Source of the DNA: Cellulomonas iranensis NBRC 101100 = JCM 18110
GTDB lineage: Bacteria; Actinomycetota; Actinomycetes; Actinomycetales; Cellulomonadaceae
Assembly (NCBI RefSeq): GCF_001552375.1
Contig: NZ_BCRB01000002.1
Location: 1 to 64,000, forward strand
DNA: 64,000 nt
Direction of reading: 5' to 3'
The notes beneath the pieces were generated by a model that was not told where the DNA came from, did no database searches, and worked only from the letters and a program-made list of their open reading frames with translations. The translations under genes were made by a program, and so were the position numbers. Positions 19,118 to 27,759 of the stretch are shown piece after piece. How positions within the stretch are numbered: position 1 is the first letter of the stretch; every line of letters begins with the position of its first letter.

Positions 19118-19212
19118 CCGGCACCCAGGCGGGCGGTGCACTCGGCAGGGTGGTGCTCGGTCGCTCCCCGGTGGTCCTCCACCCTCGCCAGTCACGACCG
19201 CGCACGAGTCTA
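19118..19212 (-). promoter_or_regulatory. ZTP (pfl-motif) riboswitch in front of purH, with its -10 box
   Basis: Read on the minus strand, the leader contains the conserved blocks of the pfl/ZTP aptamer in the right order. CGTGACTGGCG comes first (about 19186-19196). GTGGA..ACCACCGGGGAGCG follows with its hairpin, then a variable stretch, then CCCGCCTGGGT. These riboswitches sense the folate-stress signal ZTP/ZMP and turn on purine and one-carbon genes, and purH is a classic target. A TAGACT -10 box at 19207-19212 would start the RNA just before the aptamer. Downstream, ACCCAGG next to the Shine-Dalgarno can pair exactly with the aptamer's CCTGGGT, suggesting translational control. Confidence 0.88.
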
Positions 19213-19234
19213 CCGGCGCACCGGCGCGCGCGGG

Positions 19235-19903
19235 TCAGTCGGCCGCGGGCCGACCCAGGCGCGCGCGCCGGCCGTCGACCGTGAGCCCGTCGCGCGCGAT
19301 GCGCCCCACGACGTCGACGAGCAGGCGACGCTCGACGACCTTGATGCGCTCGTGCAGCGACGACTCGTCGTCGTCGTCCGCGACCGCGACGGCCTCCTGC
19401 GCGACGACGGGGCCGTCGTCGACGCCCGCGTCCACGACGATCACCGAGCAGCCCGTGACCTTGACGCCGTACGCGAGCGCGTCGCGCACGCCGTGCGCGC
19501 CGGGGAACGACGGCAGCAGCGCGGGGTGCGTGTTGACCGTCCGCCCGCCGAACCGCGCGAGGAACGGCGCGCCCACGAGCTTCATGAACCCCGCCAGCAC
19601 CACGGTGTCGGGCGAGAACACCGCGACGGCCTCGGTGAGCGCACGGTCCCACGCGTCGCGGTCGGGGAAGTCGCGCAGCGCGACGACCGCGGTCGGGACC
19701 CCGGCCTCGCGCGCGCGGTCGAGCGCCGCGACGCCCGCACGGTCGGACACGACGCCGACGACGCGCGCGCCGAAGGCCGGGTCGTCGTGCGCGTCGAGCA
19801 GCGCCGCGAGGTTCGACCCCGTGCCGGACACGAGCACGACGAGGCGGTGCGCGCGGGACACGGCGTGGGCGGGCGGGACGGGACCGGGGCCGGTGCGAGT
19901 CAC
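19235..19903 (-). CDS. purN: Phosphoribosylglycinamide formyltransferase
   Basis: This 222-residue enzyme transfers the formyl group from 10-formyl-tetrahydrofolate to GAR in purine synthesis. Signature parts are VLVSGTGSNLAALLDA (ribonucleotide phosphate binding), GFMKLVGAPFL, the active-site NTHPALLPSFPG with catalytic Asn and His, and DAGVDDGPVVAQEAV with the catalytic Asp. The chosen GTG (19901-19903) lies seven bases after a TAGGTT box at 19911-19916 and has no Shine-Dalgarno, which implies a leaderless message. The extra N-terminal 17 residues before the first strand are uncertain, and a later start is possible. It precedes the riboswitch-controlled purH. Confidence 0.94.
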   Translation of the reverse strand: MTRTGPGPVPPAHAVSRAHRLVVLVSGTGSNLAALLDAHDDPAFGARVVGVVSDRAGVAALDRAREAGVPTAVVALRDFPDRDAWDRALTEAVAVFSPDTVVLAGFMKLVGAPFLARFGGRTVNTHPALLPSFPGAHGVRDALAYGVKVTGCSVIVVDAGVDDGPVVAQEAVAVADDDDESSLHERIKVVERRLLVDVVGRIARDGLTVDGRRARLGRPAAD

Positions 19904-19976
19904 GCGGGTGAACCTACCCCGCCCGCGGGCCGACCCGTCCGCGCGTCCGGCGCCGCGCGTGCGCGAGAATGACGCC

Positions 19977-20657
19977 ATGGGCAACCCGTGGGCACCGCCG
20001 GACCAGTCGCAGCCGCGGGACCAGTCGCCGCCGCCGGCGCCCGGTGCGCCGGGGGGCGCGACGCCCCCGCCGGGCACCGGGGGCGCGTGGCACCCGGGGC
20101 ACGTCGCACCGCCGCAGCAGCCCGGGTCGCAGAGCCCGTACCCCGGCGCGCCGGGACCGCACCCGCAGCACGGCGGCCCGCAGCACGGCAGCCCCCAGCA
20201 CCCGGGGCAGCACGCCGGGCCGCCGGCCGGGCCGCACCCGGGGCAGCGACCGCCGACGCCGCCCGACCCTGCGGGCGTCGCGCGCGCGACCCGCGCCGCG
20301 GTGTGGAGCGCGTGCCTCCTGCTGGCCGGCGTCGTGCTGCTCAGCGCGCCGTACCCGGGCCTGCTGGTCGCCCCCGTCACGGCCGTCGCGAGCCTCGCGT
20401 TCGCGATCGTCGCGGTGACGCGCGCGGCCCGCGCGCGCGCACGCGGACCGGTCGTCGCGCTGTCCGTCGTGCTCGTCGTCGCGTCGCTGATGTGGACGTT
20501 CCTCAGCGCGCAGTCGCTGCTCTACCTCGACGCCGTGCGCGACCTGCAGCGGTGCAGCGGCGCGGCGCTCACGCAGCAGGCGCAGAGCGCGTGCCAGTCG
20601 CAGTTCGACCGGGACGTCCGCGAGCGCATCGGGTCCGTGTTCGGCCTCGGCGGCTGA
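19977..20657 (+). CDS. Proline-rich small membrane protein of unknown function
   Basis: This 226-residue protein has a roughly 95-residue N-terminal half made almost only of Pro, Gly, Gln, His and Ala (repeats of the PQHG/HPGQ type). Two clear membrane segments follow (WSACLLLAGVVLLSAPYPGLLVAPVTAVASLAFAI region and VVALSVVLVVASLMWTFL). A C-terminal extracellular tail has two cysteines. The layout is common in actinobacterial membrane proteins of the DUF4190-like type, but I cannot assign a family. The start ATG follows GAGAAT and six bases, with no Shine-Dalgarno. It sits alone between purN and DUF6350, transcribed opposite to both. Confidence 0.75.
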   Translation: MGNPWAPPDQSQPRDQSPPPAPGAPGGATPPPGTGGAWHPGHVAPPQQPGSQSPYPGAPGPHPQHGGPQHGSPQHPGQHAGPPAGPHPGQRPPTPPDPAGVARATRAAVWSACLLLAGVVLLSAPYPGLLVAPVTAVASLAFAIVAVTRAARARARGPVVALSVVLVVASLMWTFLSAQSLLYLDAVRDLQRCSGAALTQQAQSACQSQFDRDVRERIGSVFGLGG

Positions 20658-20670
20658 CGACCGCTGGGCC

Positions 20671-20694
20671 GCACGTCGCCGCACGGCGACGTGC
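20671..20694. terminator. Hairpin between convergent genes
   Basis: Perfect 10-bp arms (20671-20680 and 20685-20694) with a 4-base loop. GGCC pairs outside a one-base bulge lengthen the stem. It lies in the 48-bp gap between the convergent proline-rich protein and DUF6350 genes. Confidence 0.72.
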
Positions 20695-20705
20695 CGGCCG
20701 GTCGC

Positions 20706-22025
20706 TCACCCGGTGGCGTCCGGGCCCGTTGGCGTCGCGTCGTCGCCCGCGCGCGGTGCGGGCGCCGCGGCTGCCGCGCGTCGCCGCTCGCGCCCACGAC
20801 GCACCGCGGCACGCACCTCGGGGTCGAACGGGACGCTCGTGCACGCGGCCGCGACGCCGGTCCCGGCGGCGGCGAGCAGCGCGACGAGGCCGACGTGCGC
20901 CCCGACGTGGGCCATGCGCCCCGGGCCCGCGGCACCGCTCGCGGCCGCCACGAGCAGCGCGACGAGGGACCCGACCGTGACCGCGAGGACCGCGAGCGCG
21001 ACCACCACGTCGCGCGGCCGCACGGGCGTCGACCAGCGCCGCAGCACGAGCCCCGCGAGCAGGCCGACGGCGAGCACGAGCGCGGGCGCGGCCAGCAGCG
21101 GCCCGCCGCCCGCGTCGGGCAGCGCCCCGAGCAGCGGCACGGCCGGCAACGGGCCCGCGACCACCTCGGCGGGCGCGAACCGCGTCCCGGCGCCGACCGC
21201 GAACCCGGGGCCGACGACCCACGCGAGCGCCCACACCACGAGGTTCGGCAGGAACGCGAGCTCGCCCACCGCGAGCACGACCCCGCCGACGGCGTCGAGC
21301 GAGAGCCCGGCGACGACCTGCGCGACCGCGGCGTGCCCCGCGACGACCCACACGACGCAGACCACCGACGCGAGCAGCACGAGCCCGGCGGTCGCCAGCA
21401 GACCCGCGCGTAGCCCGACCGCGACGCCGCCCGGGAGCCGGTCGCGCACCGGTGCGACGAGCCGCGCCCACGGCGGCGCCTCGGGCCGCCGCAGCAGCCC
21501 GGCGCCCAGGCCGAGGCCGCCGACGAGCACGCCGCCCAGCAGCGCGCGCAGCACGCCCGTCCCGCCCGCACCGGTCACGACCGCGACGAGCACGGCGAGG
21601 AGGGTGTACGCCGCGACGCCCGCGAGGGCCGCACCCCGGGTCGCTTGCCCGGAACGACGCGCCGACGCGTAGCACGTGAACACCGCGAGCGCCGTGAGCC
21701 CCAGCGGCACGACCGACACGACGGCACCGCCCAGGGTCGCGGGCACGCCGTGCGCGAGCAGCCACAGGTTGGCGGCGACGACGACCGCCCGGGTCCACGC
21801 GACGTCGGCGTTGGCCGGGTCGGCCGAGGTCGCGACGAACACCGCGACCGCCGGCAGGGTGACCGCGAGCAGCGACAGCGCGGCGCCCTGCAGCGCGGTC
21901 AGCGCCCCGACGGCCCAGCGCGGCGCGCCGTCGATCGCCGACGTGAAGAACGACGGGCGGGGGTCGTCCTGCAGGACGCGGCGCACGCGCCCCGTGGTCG
22001 GGACGGGACCGGTGGAGGTGGGCAC
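20706..22025 (-). CDS. DUF6350 multi-pass membrane protein (PerM-like)
   Basis: This roughly 439-residue protein has around ten hydrophobic segments rich in Ala, Val, Leu and Gly, and a charged C-terminal tail (RRGRERRR). The conserved segment with LALAWVVGPGFAVGAGTRFAPAEVV-type sequence and PLPAVPLLGALPDA matches the actinobacterial DUF6350 family, called cell-division protein PerM in mycobacteria. It sits at the usual place between sucD and purN. PerM is known to support division under stress, but applying that here is inference. I start at GTG 22023-22025, which gives a short soluble N-terminus. No clear Shine-Dalgarno is present and the start is uncertain by some tens of residues. Confidence 0.78.
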   Translation of the reverse strand: MPTSTGPVPTTGRVRRVLQDDPRPSFFTSAIDGAPRWAVGALTALQGAALSLLAVTLPAVAVFVATSADPANADVAWTRAVVVAANLWLLAHGVPATLGGAVVSVVPLGLTALAVFTCYASARRSGQATRGAALAGVAAYTLLAVLVAVVTGAGGTGVLRALLGGVLVGGLGLGAGLLRRPEAPPWARLVAPVRDRLPGGVAVGLRAGLLATAGLVLLASVVCVVWVVAGHAAVAQVVAGLSLDAVGGVVLAVGELAFLPNLVVWALAWVVGPGFAVGAGTRFAPAEVVAGPLPAVPLLGALPDAGGGPLLAAPALVLAVGLLAGLVLRRWSTPVRPRDVVVALAVLAVTVGSLVALLVAAASGAAGPGRMAHVGAHVGLVALLAAAGTGVAAACTSVPFDPEVRAAVRRGRERRRAAAAAPAPRAGDDATPTGPDATG

Positions 22026-22102
22026 CCGCCCATGGTCGCCGCTCCGCCGGCCGGGCGACGGCACCCGACCCGGCGCGTCGTGGCCCCGCGACCCCGTGAC
22101 GC

Positions 22103-22150
22103 ACGAGACCGGCGGACCGGGACCTTCCGGGCCCGGTCCGCCGGTCTCGT
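22103..22150 (-). terminator. Terminator after sucCD
   Basis: Perfect 19-bp arms (22103-22121 and 22132-22150) with a 10-base loop, 8 bp beyond the sucD stop codon. It separates sucCD from the DUF6350 gene. Confidence 0.88.
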
Positions 22151-22158
22151 CGGACGCG

Positions 22159-23049
22159 TCAGGCGGAGAGGATCTCGCGCGCGAGCGCGGCGGTCTCCGA
22201 CGGGGTCTTGCCGACCTTGACGCCGGCGGCCTCGAGGGCCTCCTTCTTGGCCTGCGCGGTGCCGGACGAGCCGGACACGATCGCACCGGCGTGGCCCATC
22301 GTCTTGCCCTCGGGGGCCGTGAAGCCCGCGACGTAGCCGACGACCGGCTTGGTGACGTTCGCCTGGATGTAGGCGGCGGCCCGCTCCTCGGCGTCGCCGC
22401 CGATCTCGCCGATCATGACGATGAGATCCGTGTCGGGGTCGGCCTCGAACGCGGCGAGCGCGTCGATGTGCGTCGTCCCGATGATCGGGTCGCCCCCGAT
22501 GCCGACGGCCGACGAGAACCCGAAGTCCCGCAGCTCGTACATCATCTGGTAGGTCAGCGTGCCCGACTTCGACACCAGCCCGATGCGGCCGGGGCCGGTG
22601 ATGTCGGCGGGGATGATGCCGACGTTCGACTTCCCGGGGCTGATGAGGCCCGGGCAGTTGGGGCCGACGAGGCGCACGCCCTTGTCCTGCGCGTAGGCGA
22701 AGAACTCGGCGGTGTCGGCCACCGGCACGCCCTCGGTGATGATGACGACGAGCGGGACGCCGGCGTCGACGGCCTCGACGACCGCGGCCTTGGTGAAGGC
22801 CGGCGGCACGAAGATCACGGACACGTCGGCGCCGGTCTGCGCGACCGCGTCGGCGACCGAGCCGAAGACGGGCACGTCGACCGTGCCGTCGCCGTGCGGG
22901 AACGTCACCGACGTGCCGGCCTTGCGCGGGTTCACGCCACCGACCACCTGCGTGCCGGACGCGAGCATGCGGGTCGTGTGCTTCTGGCCCTCCGACCCCG
23001 TCATGCCCTGGACGATGACCTTGGACTCCTCGGTGAGGAAGATCGCCAT
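22159..23049 (-). CDS. sucD: Succinyl-CoA synthetase, alpha subunit
   Basis: This 296-residue subunit binds CoA through an N-terminal Rossmann-like domain ([15 protein letters not shown], followed by [10 protein letters not shown]). It carries the active-site histidine that is phosphorylated, in [39 protein letters not shown] and [16 protein letters not shown] are also family marks. With SucC it makes ATP or GTP from succinyl-CoA in the TCA cycle. It begins 31 bp after the sucC stop and ends in a strong terminator. The length is typical at about 290-300. Confidence 0.97.
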   Translation of the reverse strand: MAIFLTEESKVIVQGMTGSEGQKHTTRMLASGTQVVGGVNPRKAGTSVTFPHGDGTVDVPVFGSVADAVAQTGADVSVIFVPPAFTKAAVVEAVDAGVPLVVIITEGVPVADTAEFFAYAQDKGVRLVGPNCPGLISPGKSNVGIIPADITGPGRIGLVSKSGTLTYQMMYELRDFGFSSAVGIGGDPIIGTTHIDALAAFEADPDTDLIVMIGEIGGDAEERAAAYIQANVTKPVVGYVAGFTAPEGKTMGHAGAIVSGSSGTAQAKKEALEAAGVKVGKTPSETAALAREILSA

Positions 23050-23080
23050 GGTGTGTCTGCTTCTCTCTGGTCGGGGGGTC

Positions 23081-24259
23081 TCAGGCGGTGTGGGCGAGCT
23101 CGGCGGCCTTGTCGGCCCCGCCGTCCATCGTGTCGGCGAGCGTCACGAGCGGGTGCGCGGCTTGCGCGAGGATCGCGCGGCCCTCCACCACGTTGTTGCC
23201 GTCGAGGCGCACGACGAGCGGCTTGGACGCCTCGTCGCCGAGGATCTCGAGTGCCGCGACGATGCCGTTCGCGACCGCGTCGCACGCCGTGATGCCGCCG
23301 AAGACGTTGACGAACACCGACTTCACCTGCGGGTCGGACAGGATGATGTCGAGGCCCGCGGCCATGACCTCCGCGGACGCGCCGCCGCCGATGTCGAGGA
23401 AGTTGGCGGGCTTGACCCCGCCGTGCGCCTCACCCGCGTACGCGACGACGTCGAGCGTGCTCATGACGAGCCCGGCGCCGTTGCCGATGATGCCGACCTC
23501 GCCGTCGAGCTTGACGTAGTTGAGGTCCTTCTCCTTGGCGCGCGCCTCGAGCGGGTCGGCCGCGGCCGCGTCCTCGAGCTCGGCGTGGTCCGCGTGCCGG
23601 AAGTCCGCGTTGGCGTCGAGCGTGACCTTGCCGTCGAGCGCGACGACGTCGCCCTCCTCGGTGAGCACGAGCGGGTTGACCTCGACGAGCGTCGCGTCCT
23701 CCTCGCGGTACACGGTCCACAGCTTCTGCAGCACGTCGGCGACCTTCGGCGCGAGCTCGGGGGCGAAGCCCGCGGCGGCGACGATCTCGTCGGCCTTGGC
23801 CTGGTCGATGCCCGTGCGCGGGTCGACCGCGACCTTGGCGAGCGCGTCGGGGCGCTCGACCGCGAGCTGCTCGATCTCCATGCCGCCCTCGACCGAGCAC
23901 ATCGCGAGGTAGCGACGCTCGGCGCGGTCGAGCAGCAGCGAGAAGTAGAACTCCTGGGCGATGCGCGCACCGGCCGCGACCATCACGCGGTGCACGGTGT
24001 GGCCCTTGATGTCCATACCGAGGATCTCGCCGGCCTTCTCGGCGGCCTCGTCGGCGGACCGGGCGATCTTGACGCCGCCCGCCTTGCCGCGACCGCCCGT
24101 CTTCACCTGGGCCTTGACGACGACCACGCCGCCCTCGGGCGGGAGCAGGCGCTCCGCCGCCGCGCGGGCCTCGTCGGGCGTCGTGGCGACGATGCCGCCG
24201 AGCACGGGCACGCCGTGCTTCTCGAAGATGTCACGTGCCTGGTACTCGAACAGGTCCAC
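23081..24259 (-). CDS. sucC: Succinyl-CoA synthetase, beta subunit
   Basis: This 392-residue ATP-grasp subunit begins at GTG (24257-24259). The N-terminus reads [19 protein letters not shown], the standard SucC opening. The nucleotide-binding part includes [18 protein letters not shown]. Later come [22 protein letters not shown] and the C-terminal CoA-ligase fold with [17 protein letters not shown] and [17 protein letters not shown]. It forms the alpha/beta complex with SucD. GAGAGGAA lies ten bases upstream. The promoter region holds a TACGAT and, 84 bp before the start, a TamR-like operator shared with icd. Confidence 0.97.
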   Translation of the reverse strand: MDLFEYQARDIFEKHGVPVLGGIVATTPDEARAAAERLLPPEGGVVVVKAQVKTGGRGKAGGVKIARSADEAAEKAGEILGMDIKGHTVHRVMVAAGARIAQEFYFSLLLDRAERRYLAMCSVEGGMEIEQLAVERPDALAKVAVDPRTGIDQAKADEIVAAAGFAPELAPKVADVLQKLWTVYREEDATLVEVNPLVLTEEGDVVALDGKVTLDANADFRHADHAELEDAAAADPLEARAKEKDLNYVKLDGEVGIIGNGAGLVMSTLDVVAYAGEAHGGVKPANFLDIGGGASAEVMAAGLDIILSDPQVKSVFVNVFGGITACDAVANGIVAALEILGDEASKPLVVRLDGNNVVEGRAILAQAAHPLVTLADTMDGGADKAAELAHTA

Positions 24260-24342
24260 CTGGTCCGGTTCCTCTCGTCACCACCGCGGCGGCCCGGTGC
24301 GGCCGCGTCGCCGCAGTGATCGTATCGCCGGGACCGAGGTCC

Positions 24343-24354
24343 CTCGACATCAAG
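24343..24354. promoter_or_regulatory. Operator-like inverted repeat before sucC, matching the icd site
   Basis: The sequence CTCGACATCAAG here equals the icd operator (14123-14134) except for one base. On the minus strand it reads TCTTGATGTCGAG. It lies 84 bp upstream of the sucC start and overlaps the stop codon of the next gene upstream (24350-24352). The shared site suggests one regulator for icd and sucCD. Confidence 0.5.
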
Positions 24355-24757
24355 AGACTGTGGGCGGGGTCACGTCGCTCGCGTCGGGGCCGGGTGCGGG
24401 TCGCGGCGGTGCGGCGGGCACGTCGTGCCGCCGTCGCACGCCCTCGGCGCGTGGCTCCCGCGCGAGGTCCGGGAAGGCGTCCGCCATGAGGATGTAGGTG
24501 TCCTTGCCGCGCTGGAAGGCGTCGATCTGCGGCACGAGGCGGCGGAAGTGCTCGCTCGCGCAGTGCTCGTCGAGCGCCTCCTGGTCCGGCCAGGTCTCGA
24601 CGAACACGAAGTGCCCCGGGTCGTCCCTGTCGACGTACAGGTCGTAGCTGATGTTGCGCGGCTCCTGGCGCGTCAGCACGACGAGCTCGCGGTACAGCGG
24701 CATCACCGTGTCGATCGCGGCGACCTCGATGAGGTCCTGGGCGATGACCTTCAGCAC
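24350..24757 (-). CDS. Antibiotic-biosynthesis-monooxygenase (YgiN-type) domain protein
   Basis: This 135-residue protein has residues 1-100 forming the dimeric alpha/beta-barrel ABM fold: VIAQDLIEV at the start, the central YRELVVLTRQEPRNISYDLYVD, and FVFVETWPDQEALDEHCASEHF with the conserved W and H. Relatives include quinol monooxygenase YgiN and autoinducer-degrading LsrG. The substrate here is unknown. The C-terminal 35 residues are a basic, proline-rich tail without similarity I recognise. GTG (24755-24757) has AGGAAGG six bases upstream. Its stop codon lies inside the sucC operator. Confidence 0.82.
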   Translation of the reverse strand: MLKVIAQDLIEVAAIDTVMPLYRELVVLTRQEPRNISYDLYVDRDDPGHFVFVETWPDQEALDEHCASEHFRRLVPQIDAFQRGKDTYILMADAFPDLAREPRAEGVRRRHDVPAAPPRPAPGPDASDVTPPTVS

Positions 24758-24806
24758 GTGGGCCTTCCTGGGGAGACGGAGCCACCGGCCCGTGCGACGC
24801 GCGGGG

Positions 24807-27326
24807 TCAGAGCTTCGTGACGGGTGAGTACCGGAGCAGCAGGCGCTTCGCGCCGTGCGTCCCGAAGTCGATCTTCGCGACGGCGTTCTGGCCGGCGCCC
24901 TCGATCGCGATCACGGTGCCGAGCCCGTACGAGTCGTGCGTGACCTTGTCGCCGACGTCGAGGTCGGGCACGTCCCCGCGGGGTGTCGCCGACCCGAACG
25001 ACGCACCGGTGCGCGGCAGCGGCTCGCGCCGCTCGGTGCGCACGGGCCCGCTGCCCGCGCCGGACGACCCCCGCTCCGACCACGACGACGACCCGCGACC
25101 TGCGGAGCCGAACCCGGAGCCCCAGCCGCCGCGCAGCCGCGACGTCGAGGACTCCCGGCGACGCCAGTCGACGAGCTCGTCGGGGATGTCGTCGAGGAAC
25201 CGGCTGGGCGGGAACTCGTTGGGCGTGCCCCACGCCGTCCGCAGCGCGGCGCGCGACACGTACAGCCGCTGCCGCGCGCGCGTCAGCCCGACGTACGCGA
25301 GGCGCCGCTCCTCGGCGAGCTGGTCGGGGTCGGCCAGCGACCGCATGTGCGGGAACGTGCCGTCCTCCATGCCCGTGAGGAACACGACCGGGAACTCCAG
25401 CCCCTTGGCGGTGTGCAGCGTCATGAGCGTGACGACGCCCGCGGCCGCCGCGGCGGCCGCCTCCGCCTCGGCGTCGGCGCCGTCGGGCGTCGGGATCTGG
25501 TCGGAGTCCGCGACGAGCGACACGCGCTCGAGGAAGTCGGTGAGGTCGCCCTCGGGGTCGGACTCCTCGAACTCGGAGGCGACCGCGTGCAGCTCGGCGA
25601 GGTTGTCGACGCGGGAGCCGTCCTGCGGGTCGTCGCTGCCGCGCAGGTTCGCGAGGTAGCCGCTGCGGTCGAGCACGGCGCCGAGCACCTGCGCCGGACC
25701 GGCGCCCGACGCGGCGAGGTCGCGCAGCCCGTCGAGCATCTCCTGGAACGCCCGCAGGCCGGTCACCGCGCGCGTGCCGAGCCCCGGCACCTCGTCGAGG
25801 CGCGCGAGCGCGGCGCCGAACGAGATCCGCTCGCGCTCGGCGAACGCCGCGACCATCGACTCCGAGCGCTCCCCGAGGCCGCGCTTGGGCTCGTTGAGGA
25901 TGCGTCGCGTGCTGACGTCGTCGTCGGGGTTCGCGACCGCGCGCAGGTAGGCGATCGCGTCCTTGATCTCCTTGCGCTCGTAGAAGCGCGTGCCGCCGAC
26001 GACCTTGTAGGGCAGGCCGACGCGCACGAGCACCTCCTCGAGCGCGCGGGACTGCGCGTTGGCGCGGTAGAAGATCGCGACGTCACCGGGGCGCACGCCG
26101 TCGGAGTCGCCGAGGCGGTCGATCTCCTCGGCCACGAACCGCGCCTCGGCGTGCTCGTCGTCGGCGACGTACGCGACGATCTGCGCGCCCGCGCCCGAGT
26201 CGGTCCACAGCCGCTTGGGCTGGCGCCCCGGCACCTTGGACACGACCGCGTTGGCGGCCGAGAGGATGGTCTGCGTCGAGCGGTAGTTCTGCTCGAGCAG
26301 GATCGTGGTGGCGTCCGGGTAGTCGGCCTCGAACTCGAGGATGTTGCGGATGGACGCACCACGGAACGCGTAGATCGACTGGTCGGCGTCGCCGACCACC
26401 GTGAGCTCGCCGCGCCCCACGCCCTCCGGCGCGCCGGCGTCGTCCTGCGCGCCGACGCCGACGAGCTCGCGGACCAGCACGTACTGCGCGTGGTTGGTGT
26501 CCTGGTACTCGTCGACCAGCACGTGCCGGAACCGTCGCCGGTAGTGCTCGGCGACCTGCGGGAACGCCTGCAGCAGGTGCACCGTCCGCATGATGAGGTC
26601 GTCGAAGTCGAGCGCGTTCGCCTGCTGCAGGCGCTGCTGGTACCGCGTGTAGACCTGCGCGAGCACGGTGTCGAACTCGTCGGCGCGGCCGCCGCCGTTG
26701 CTGGCCGCGAACGCGTCGGGGTCGACCAGCTCGTCCTTGAGCGCCGAGATCTTGTGCCCCAGCGACTTGGCCGGGTACTTCTTCGGGTCGAGCTCGAGCT
26801 CGCGCGCGACGAGCGTGAGCAGCCGCTGCGAGTCCGCCTGGTCGTAGATCGAGAAGCTCGTGCGCAGGCCGAGCGTCGCGGCCTCGCGCCGCAGGATGCG
26901 CACGCACGCCGAGTGGAACGTCGAGACCCACATGCGCTGCGCCGACGGGCCGACGAGCTGCTCGACGCGCTCGCGCATCTCGGCCGCGGCCTTGTTGGTG
27001 AACGTGATCGCGAGGATCTCGCCCGCGCGCGCACGCCGCGTCGCGAGGAGGTGCGCGATGCGGTGCGTGAGCACGCGGGTCTTGCCCGACCCGGCGCCGG
27101 CGACGATGAGCAGCGGGCCGCCCGCGTGCAGCACGGCCGCGCGCTGCTGCGGGTTGAGGCCGTCGAGCAGCGCGGCCGCGCGGGCCTCGTCGGCGGCGCT
27201 GCGCTCGTCGGCGGTCGCGTCGTCGCCGCGCGGGGGGACGACGAGCGGCAGCCCCGACGACTCGCCCGCGTGCGAGCGGGTGGTGGCGGGGCCGAACAGG
27301 GGCAGGGAGTCGAACAGCGACGTCAT
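24807..27326 (-). CDS. pcrA: ATP-dependent 3'-5' DNA helicase PcrA/UvrD
   Basis: This 839-residue superfamily 1A helicase has a 65-residue disordered N-terminus, then LNPQQRAAV (Q motif) and Walker A AGAGSGKT. TFTNKAAAEM (Ia), DEYQDTN (II), VVGDADQSIYAFRGA (III), EQNYRS (IV) and the C-terminal TLHTAKGLEFPVVFLTGMEDG and EERRLAYVGLTRA (V, VI) follow. The last 70 residues form the Tudor-like RNA-polymerase-interaction domain (GDKVTHDSYGLGTVIAIEG). It unwinds DNA in repair and replication restart. I take ATG 27324-27326, although an upstream GTG could add 11 residues. No LexA-type box is seen upstream. Confidence 0.95.
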   Translation of the reverse strand: MTSLFDSLPLFGPATTRSHAGESSGLPLVVPPRGDDATADERSAADEARAAALLDGLNPQQRAAVLHAGGPLLIVAGAGSGKTRVLTHRIAHLLATRRARAGEILAITFTNKAAAEMRERVEQLVGPSAQRMWVSTFHSACVRILRREAATLGLRTSFSIYDQADSQRLLTLVARELELDPKKYPAKSLGHKISALKDELVDPDAFAASNGGGRADEFDTVLAQVYTRYQQRLQQANALDFDDLIMRTVHLLQAFPQVAEHYRRRFRHVLVDEYQDTNHAQYVLVRELVGVGAQDDAGAPEGVGRGELTVVGDADQSIYAFRGASIRNILEFEADYPDATTILLEQNYRSTQTILSAANAVVSKVPGRQPKRLWTDSGAGAQIVAYVADDEHAEARFVAEEIDRLGDSDGVRPGDVAIFYRANAQSRALEEVLVRVGLPYKVVGGTRFYERKEIKDAIAYLRAVANPDDDVSTRRILNEPKRGLGERSESMVAAFAERERISFGAALARLDEVPGLGTRAVTGLRAFQEMLDGLRDLAASGAGPAQVLGAVLDRSGYLANLRGSDDPQDGSRVDNLAELHAVASEFEESDPEGDLTDFLERVSLVADSDQIPTPDGADAEAEAAAAAAAGVVTLMTLHTAKGLEFPVVFLTGMEDGTFPHMRSLADPDQLAEERRLAYVGLTRARQRLYVSRAALRTAWGTPNEFPPSRFLDDIPDELVDWRRRESSTSRLRGGWGSGFGSAGRGSSSWSERGSSGAGSGPVRTERREPLPRTGASFGSATPRGDVPDLDVGDKVTHDSYGLGTVIAIEGAGQNAVAKIDFGTHGAKRLLLRYSPVTKL

Positions 27327-27377
27327 GGCAGCACCCAGCCTAGGCGCCGCCACCGACACGGCGGGACGCTGCCCGCC

Positions 27378-27400
27378 GTGCCGGTGCCGGGCACCGGCAC
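27378..27400 (-). terminator. Hairpin after the small membrane-protein gene
   Basis: Perfect 10-bp arms (27378-27387 and 27391-27400) with a 3-base loop, five bases beyond the stop at 27406. It separates this gene from pcrA. Confidence 0.78.
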
Positions 27401-27405
27401 CGGCG

Positions 27406-27753
27406 TCAGCGCCAGAGCACGGCGATCGCGACGTTGAGCGCCGTCAGACCGGCGATCCCGCCGAGGTAGCCCCGCGTCACGACGTCGGGGCGTCGGCGCC
27501 CGACCACCACGAGCGCGGTCACGGCCAGCGCGACCACGAGCTTGACGGCGATCTTCACGTTGTTCGGCTCGTGCCCCGCGACGCCGGACGACGCGAGCCC
27601 GACCAGCACGATGCCGGTCACGAGCGCCGTCAGCACGCCGTGGAACGTGCCCGGGTTGAGGGTCACGCCCTTCAACCCGGCGAGCACGCCGCCGAACACC
27701 ATCGCCCACCCGAGCAGGTGGAGCACCACGAGAACTCCGTAGACCACGTCCAT
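27406..27753 (-). CDS. Small four-helix membrane protein, unknown function
   Basis: This 115-residue protein is almost all hydrophobic, with four predicted spans (VVYGVLVVLHLLGWAMVFGG, LTALVTGIVLVGLASSGV, IAVKLVVALAVTALVVVG, GGIAGLTALNVAIAVLW). Conserved-looking features are an HLLGWA motif and HEPNNVKIAVKL. Similar small proteins in actinobacteria are named integral membrane protein without known role, and I cannot assign a family. The ATG sits six bases after a TAGGGT -10 box, so the mRNA is probably leaderless. A perfect 25-bp palindrome lies directly against that box, so the gene is probably under tight repression by an unlinked TetR-like protein. Confidence 0.8.
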   Translation of the reverse strand: MDVVYGVLVVLHLLGWAMVFGGVLAGLKGVTLNPGTFHGVLTALVTGIVLVGLASSGVAGHEPNNVKIAVKLVVALAVTALVVVGRRRPDVVTRGYLGGIAGLTALNVAIAVLWR

Positions 27754-27759
27754 GACCCC

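Noticed and set aside
19235-20657. purN and the proline-rich protein gene as a divergent operon pair under the ZTP riboswitch
   Set aside because: The aptamer lies downstream of the purN stop and has its own -10 box, so it controls only purH.
27327-27359. Upstream in-frame GTG as start of pcrA
   Set aside because: It adds eleven residues of no conserved character. The ATG at 27324-27326 is preferred, but the evidence is weak either way.
24855-27437. An 860-codon plus-strand frame opposite pcrA
   Set aside because: Shadow of the helicase gene. There is no recognisable fold, and codon third-position bias fits the minus strand.
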